Source: JAAFHB01 sp037128295 (GTDB taxonomy: Bacteria > Bacteroidota > Bacteroidia > Bacteroidales > Prolixibacteraceae). From it: a DNA stretch of 17,382 bases. Under the pieces are notes generated by a model that did not search any database, had not been told where the DNA came from, and saw nothing but the letters and a program-made list of their open reading frames with translations. The stretch covers positions 1 through 17,382 of the forward strand of contig JBAXWR010000150.1 in the NCBI GenBank assembly GCA_037128295.1, given 5' to 3'. Below are positions 14,719 to 17,382 of this stretch, piece by piece. A program made the translations under genes and the position numbers. How positions within the stretch are numbered: position 1 is the first letter of the stretch; each line of letters begins with the position of its first letter.

Positions 14719-15808
14719 ATTCTGCATCCATAATTTCGGTCTGCTGACGGACTGAATCTTCGTGGATCAACTGGAAGATGATCTTAATAAAGGTTTCGTC
14801 GAGATTGAGCTTATGGGCAATGTTAAGGCGGTCCTCCATAATCTGGGTCCAGCGGTTGATCTGAAGGGCAGTTACTTTGTTTTGTTTTTTATAGTTGGCA
14901 ATCTGCTTCACGATCTCCATCCTTGAAGCAAGTATTTCAATGATTTCGTGGTCAATCCCATCAATCCTGGAGCGGAGCGTATCGAGCATATTTTCGAAAA
15001 GCGGGTCATTCGAACTTGTATATTTGATTACAAGCTTGTCTAGAATTTTGGCCAGTTCGGCTGGTGTAACCTGCTGTTCTTTATCACTTAACGCACACGA
15101 TGGATCGATATGGGATTCCAACATCAGTCCATCAAGGCCAATGTCAAAAGCTTTTTGGGAAATCTCGAATAGGAATTCCCGTTTGCCAGAAATGTGGCTT
15201 GGGTCGCAAATAATTGGTAGATTGGGCATTAACTGTCTGAGTTCGATCACAGTTTTCCAGTTGGGGTAGTTGCGGTACTTGGTTTCACTGAAAGGGGTGA
15301 ACCCGCGATGTATAGCAACGAGGTTCTTTAATCCTGCCTGACTTAGCCTTTCAAGGGCACCCATCCACAACTGAACATCTGGATTTACAGGATTCTTTAC
15401 CATGATCACCTGATCGGTACCTTTCAGAACATCTGCAATCTCCTGAACAACAAATGGTGAAGCAGTCGAGCGGGCACCGATCCAAAGGACATCGACACCA
15501 GCTTTCAAACATTCCTCAACATGTTGCGCGTTGGCAACTTCGGTTCCTACCAATAAGCCAGTTTCCTGTTTGACCTGTTTCAGCCATTCCAAAGCAATAC
15601 TTCCCATCCCTTCAAACGAACCTGGCCGCGTACGGGGTTTCCAGATTCCGCCACGATAGACGAAGACCCGTTTGTCTTTTGCCAGTTCGCGGGCAGTAGC
15701 CATTGTCTGCTCTTCCGATTCGAGACTACAGGGACCACTGATCAACAGTGGGTTGTCTATTGTCGGTAACCAATGCTTGATTGGATTGATGTCTAATTTT
15801 GTAACCAT
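14717..15808 (-). CDS. Bifunctional DAHP synthase (type I-beta) / chorismate mutase (AroQ)
   Basis: 363 residues. Residues ~1-262 are a 3-deoxy-D-arabino-heptulosonate 7-phosphate synthase of the KdsA-like I-beta type: GPCSLES (25-31, metal Cys27), RGGIWKPRTRPGSFEGMG (52-69), IGARST (110-115), KNP (138-140), HRGF (167-170), CDPSHISG (201-208) and LESHIDP (230-236). Residues ~272-355 form an AroQ chorismate mutase helix bundle: LRSRIDGIDHEI, ASRMEIVKQIANYKK and INRWTQIMEDR, with Arg279, Arg296 and Lys307 at the expected substrate sites. It thus combines the first step of the shikimate pathway (PEP + erythrose 4-phosphate) with chorismate to prephenate; the mutase domain usually also serves in feedback control. 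The ATG is 5 bp after the tyrA stop, so both are one operon under the leader described upstream. Confidence 0.95.
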   Translation of the reverse strand: MVTKLDINPIKHWLPTIDNPLLISGPCSLESEEQTMATARELAKDKRVFVYRGGIWKPRTRPGSFEGMGSIALEWLKQVKQETGLLVGTEVANAQHVEECLKAGVDVLWIGARSTASPFVVQEIADVLKGTDQVIMVKNPVNPDVQLWMGALERLSQAGLKNLVAIHRGFTPFSETKYRNYPNWKTVIELRQLMPNLPIICDPSHISGKREFLFEISQKAFDIGLDGLMLESHIDPSCALSDKEQQVTPAELAKILDKLVIKYTSSNDPLFENMLDTLRSRIDGIDHEIIEILASRMEIVKQIANYKKQNKVTALQINRWTQIMEDRLNIAHKLNLDETFIKIIFQLIHEDSVRQQTEIMDAE

Positions 15809-15813
15809 GATAT

Positions 15814-16710
15814 TTATTTTGTGTAAAATTTAATAATTGTTTCTTCGTTTTTCGTAAGAGAAGGATTTTCACCTTCCAATACTCCACGGATTTTATTTGC
15901 ACTTACAATTAATTCTGATAATTGTTTATGATCGTTATTATTAAGGCTCTCTTTAAAAGCTTCGAGGTGGTGGATATATACCTCTAGCGCTTCAGAAATG
16001 TAATCGCGGTTTTGCCAGAAAATAGGAGCCCACATTTCGGGGGAGCTTTTTGCAAGGCGTACAGTCGATTGAAAACCGCCAGAGGCCAGGTCAAAAATGA
16101 TATTACGATCCTCAATGGCAAGTACTGCATTGGCCAGGGCAAAGGAAGTGGCATGTGGAAGATGTGAAATAAATGCAGTGGTGTGGTCCTGTTCATCGCT
16201 GCTCATATAGGCAATCGGCATTCCAAGCGACTGGTACATCTTTTCGACCAGTGCCAGATGTTGCGGCCTGCATTGGTCCTGATCGCAGACAATGCAGATT
16301 TTCCGTTCAAACAGGTGTTCGATGGCAGCACAAGGCCCACTGTTTTCAGTTCCTGCCATAGGGTGTGATGCGATATAATTTCCGCGATGGGGGTGGTCTT
16401 TTACAGTTTGGGCAATCTCCCTCTTTGTAGATCCCACATCAGTGACTGTTGTTGAAGGCGATATCTGATCCAGAATAGAAGGAAGCACCTTGACGATACG
16501 ATCCACAGGAATTGCCAGAATAATTATATCTGCCTCTTTTACAGCCATTTCTAAATTTTCTATCCTGTCGGCGATACCCAGTTCGAGGGCAACCCTTGCA
16601 TTTTCAAGGTTGTTGTCAACCCCGATAATCTCGGTGGCAAATTTCGTTCTTCGTAAATCTTTGGCCATCGATCCACCGATTAGCCCAAGTCCGACTACTG
16701 CTAATTTCAT
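15814..16710 (-). CDS. tyrA: Prephenate dehydrogenase
   Basis: 298 residues from the ATG at 16710. Rossmann motif GLGLIGGS (7-14) with D32 for NAD, DVGSTKREI (91-99), SHPMAGTENSG (115-125, likely catalytic His116), DHTTAFISHLPH (175-186), and SGGFQSTVRLAKSSPEMW (210-227). The enzyme oxidatively decarboxylates prephenate to 4-hydroxyphenylpyruvate for tyrosine. A longer frame reaches an ATG at 16749, but that would lie inside the terminator hairpin at 16733-16766, and the added residues (METLFLWYSNDKI) are not part of the family; 16710 gives the usual MKLAVVGLGLIGG start. First gene of the operon; it receives prephenate made by the mutase of the next gene. The common partners pheA and an aromatic aminotransferase are not next to it. 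Confidence 0.95.
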   Translation of the reverse strand: MKLAVVGLGLIGGSMAKDLRRTKFATEIIGVDNNLENARVALELGIADRIENLEMAVKEADIIILAIPVDRIVKVLPSILDQISPSTTVTDVGSTKREIAQTVKDHPHRGNYIASHPMAGTENSGPCAAIEHLFERKICIVCDQDQCRPQHLALVEKMYQSLGMPIAYMSSDEQDHTTAFISHLPHATSFALANAVLAIEDRNIIFDLASGGFQSTVRLAKSSPEMWAPIFWQNRDYISEALEVYIHHLEAFKESLNNNDHKQLSELIVSANKIRGVLEGENPSLTKNEETIIKFYTK

Positions 16711-16732
16711 AATTTTGTCATTTGAATACCAT

Positions 16733-16766
16733 AAAAAAAGGGTCTCCAATTTGGAGACCCTTTTTT
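16733..16766 (-). terminator. Attenuator terminator before tyrA
   Basis: On the minus strand, GGGTCTCCA-ATT-type loop-TGGAGACCC (16740-16760) forms a perfect 9-10-bp stem, preceded by an A-run and followed by a run of seven T, ending 22 bases before the tyrA ATG. It comes after the leader peptide stop by ~28 nt. No gene lies between it and the leader, so it would end transcripts that never reach tyrA. It is symmetrical and could also stop + strand transcripts, but there is no + strand gene to need it. Confidence 0.9.
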
Positions 16767-16794
16767 GATTTAATATTGTTGTTTTTGCAATACT

Positions 16795-16860
16795 CTACCG
16801 TTTAGTCTCCGTATGAAGGCCAAGATAACCAAACCAAAAATAAAAAGCACTGCTGTTCAT
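16795..16860 (-). CDS. Aromatic leader peptide of the tyrA operon (21 aa)
   Basis: A short frame, too small for normal gene calling: MNSSAFYFWFGYLGLHTE.., 21 residues, ending in TAG at 16795-16797. Six of residues 6-12 are aromatic (F6 Y7 F8 W9 F10, then G, Y12), the end-products of the pathway encoded just downstream. It lies 20-30 nt after a -7 box and 28 nt before an intrinsic terminator. Its codons 17-19 contain GGAGACT (minus strand, 16804-16810), which can pair with GGTCTCC in the 5' arm of that terminator (16753-16759). Ribosomes stalled at the Phe/Tyr/Trp codons would leave this segment free to form an antiterminator. Ribosomes that reach the stop would cover it and let the terminator form. 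The role is inferred; the codons and pairings are seen directly. Confidence 0.85.
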   Translation of the reverse strand: MNSSAFYFWFGYLGLHTETKR

Positions 16861-16886
16861 TGTATCAAACTGTTATAATTCAGCGA

Positions 16887-16894
16887 CAAAAATA
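16887..16894 (-). promoter_or_regulatory. -7 box (TATTTTTG) of the tyrA operon leader
   Basis: On the minus strand TATTTTTG fits TAnnTTTG. Transcription would begin about 16878-16881, giving a leader of some 20 nt before the leader-peptide ATG at 16860. No unmistakable -33 TTTG is visible, but the region upstream is AT-rich. Confidence 0.5.
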
Positions 16895-16952
16895 TATAAA
16901 TATTTCAATCTTTGGGGATAAATCATAAAAATTGAGAAATTTAAATTTTGTG

Positions 16953-16998
16953 ACTTGTTTTTGAATGGGATTATTTTATCGTTTCAACTTGTTTTTGA
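16953..16998 (+). promoter_or_regulatory. Direct repeat ACTTGTTTTTGA upstream of the small-protein/PIN gene pair
   Basis: The 12-bp sequence ACTTGTTTTTGA occurs at 16953-16964 and again at 16987-16998, start to start 34 bp, about three helical turns. It lies 82-93 bp before the -7 box and could be a binding site for the antitoxin or another regulator of the divergent region. It may be chance in AT-rich DNA. Confidence 0.3.
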
Positions 16999-17079
16999 GA
17001 ATTTGGCGAAAAATTCGCGACAATAATTATGGCAGAATACTGAGGTGATCTTATTTCTGTTTTTACTGAATTATTTGTT

Positions 17080-17087
17080 TAAATTTG
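17080..17087 (+). promoter_or_regulatory. -7 box (TAAATTTG) of the small-protein/PIN gene pair
   Basis: TAAATTTG fits TAnnTTTG and would start transcription near 17094, before the ATG at 17109 but after an earlier in-frame ATG at 17085. This supports 17109 as the real start of the small gene. Confidence 0.45.
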
Positions 17088-17108
17088 CTTGGTAAAAATT
17101 ATCAACCT

Positions 17109-17354
17109 ATGAACTCAATGGTGGAATTTAAAGTGGAAGTTGAAGAAGACATTGTAAACGAATACGGTAAAGATACAATGGAGAAGTATTTGCAGGAGTA
17201 TTTAACAAAAGCTATTCTTGGTCTTGCAGCAAAGGAAATCCTTGATGATTTGAAATCAATAGATATAAACGAAGAAAGCTGGCTTCGGGCGCGTGAAAAA
17301 GCCTGGGATAATTTTGGCAAACATTACTTTTTGAAAGTAAGTTCAAATGTTTAA
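17109..17354 (+). CDS. Small protein, probable antitoxin of a PIN-domain pair
   Basis: 81 residues from the ATG at 17109 (MNSMVEFKVEVEED); an in-frame ATG at 17085 would precede the likely transcription start. It is acidic at the N-terminus, then helical, with LAAKEILDDLKS, and ends ..WDNFGKHYFLKVSSNV. I do not recognise the family. The role is inferred from context: its last codons overlap by 8 bp the ATG of a PIN-domain protein, the usual arrangement for an antitoxin translated together with its VapC-like toxin. No helix-turn-helix or AbrB-type fold is obvious, so DNA binding is unproven. Confidence 0.65.
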   Translation: MNSMVEFKVEVEEDIVNEYGKDTMEKYLQEYLTKAILGLAAKEILDDLKSIDINEESWLRAREKAWDNFGKHYFLKVSSNV

Positions 17355-17382
17355 TTATGTGATAGATACAAATATTGTGATG
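17347..17382 (+). CDS. PIN-domain (VapC-like) protein, first 12 codons, cut by window end
   Basis: ATG at 17347, overlapping the previous stop (ATGTTTAA), opens MFNYVIDTNIVM and runs off the window. The V-I-D-T-N-I pattern is the classic start of PIN-domain ribonucleases, whose first catalytic Asp is the D here. VapC toxins cleave tRNA or other RNA, but the rest of the protein is outside the window, so toxin function is inferred. Confidence 0.65.
   Translation, partial: MFNYVIDTNIVM

Noticed and set aside
16711..16749. N-terminal extension of tyrA to ATG 16749
   Set aside because: It would begin within the terminator hairpin arm, and the extra 13 residues precede the canonical MKLAVVGLGLIGG start.
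17085..17108. Earlier start of the small antitoxin-like gene
   Set aside because: The likely -7 box (17080-17087) overlaps this ATG, so the transcript would start after it.

Overview
The window looks like a chromosomal piece of a Bacteroidota genome, probably a Bacteroidales/Marinilabiliales-type anaerobe or marine/gut relative (inference). The support is a FISUMP (Fibrobacter succinogenes major paralogous) domain lipid- or surface-type protein, a type I-beta DAHP synthase fused to chorismate mutase, Tat-signal 'NRREFLKTT' sugar enzymes, TAnnTTTG-like -7 boxes, weak Shine-Dalgarno sequences, and intergenic palindromes of a kind common in this phylum. No rRNA, tRNA or CRISPR array was seen.

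Left part (2-5958, + strand): a sugar-acid catabolic cluster. It holds the end of a Gfo/Idh/MocA oxidoreductase, a Tat-exported TIM-barrel isomerase, a Tat-signal enolase-superfamily dehydratase/epimerase split by an in-frame TAG, a gluconate 5-dehydrogenase-like SDR, a 5-deoxy-glucuronate isomerase (IolB/KduI-like) and an ExuT-like MFS permease. Together they would import and convert an aldonate, hexuronate or inositol-derived acid. The enolase-family step appears broken.

5959-7190 is a 1.2-kb gene-free graveyard of dispersed repeats and hairpins. It ends in what looks like the 3' end (domains V and VI) of a group II intron with no reverse transcriptase. Next, on the minus strand, comes a secreted leucine-rich-repeat/FISUMP protein (7191-8735).

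9141-13183 (minus strand) is a compact four-gene operon: circularly permuted ATP-grasp, alpha-E protein, transglutaminase-like protease and Anbu-type bacterial proteasome homologue. Its end carries a terminator. Its upstream region carries iterated C5 motifs and a perfect 11-bp palindrome. This set matches the predicted, still poorly understood peptide-synthesis/tagging-and-proteolysis system described around Anbu. Upstream of it lie more repeats and a decayed serine hydrolase (beta-lactamase family) pseudogene.

14675-16894 (minus strand) is an aromatic amino acid operon: tyrA followed by DAHP synthase/chorismate mutase. The most striking find is an unannotated 21-residue leader peptide (16795-16860), rich in Phe, Tyr and Trp, just upstream of tyrA. 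It is followed by an intrinsic terminator and by an alternative pairing segment inside the leader codons, which is the layout of a ribosome-mediated transcription attenuator. The right edge begins a small toxin-antitoxin-like pair (small protein plus the first codons of a PIN-domain protein).
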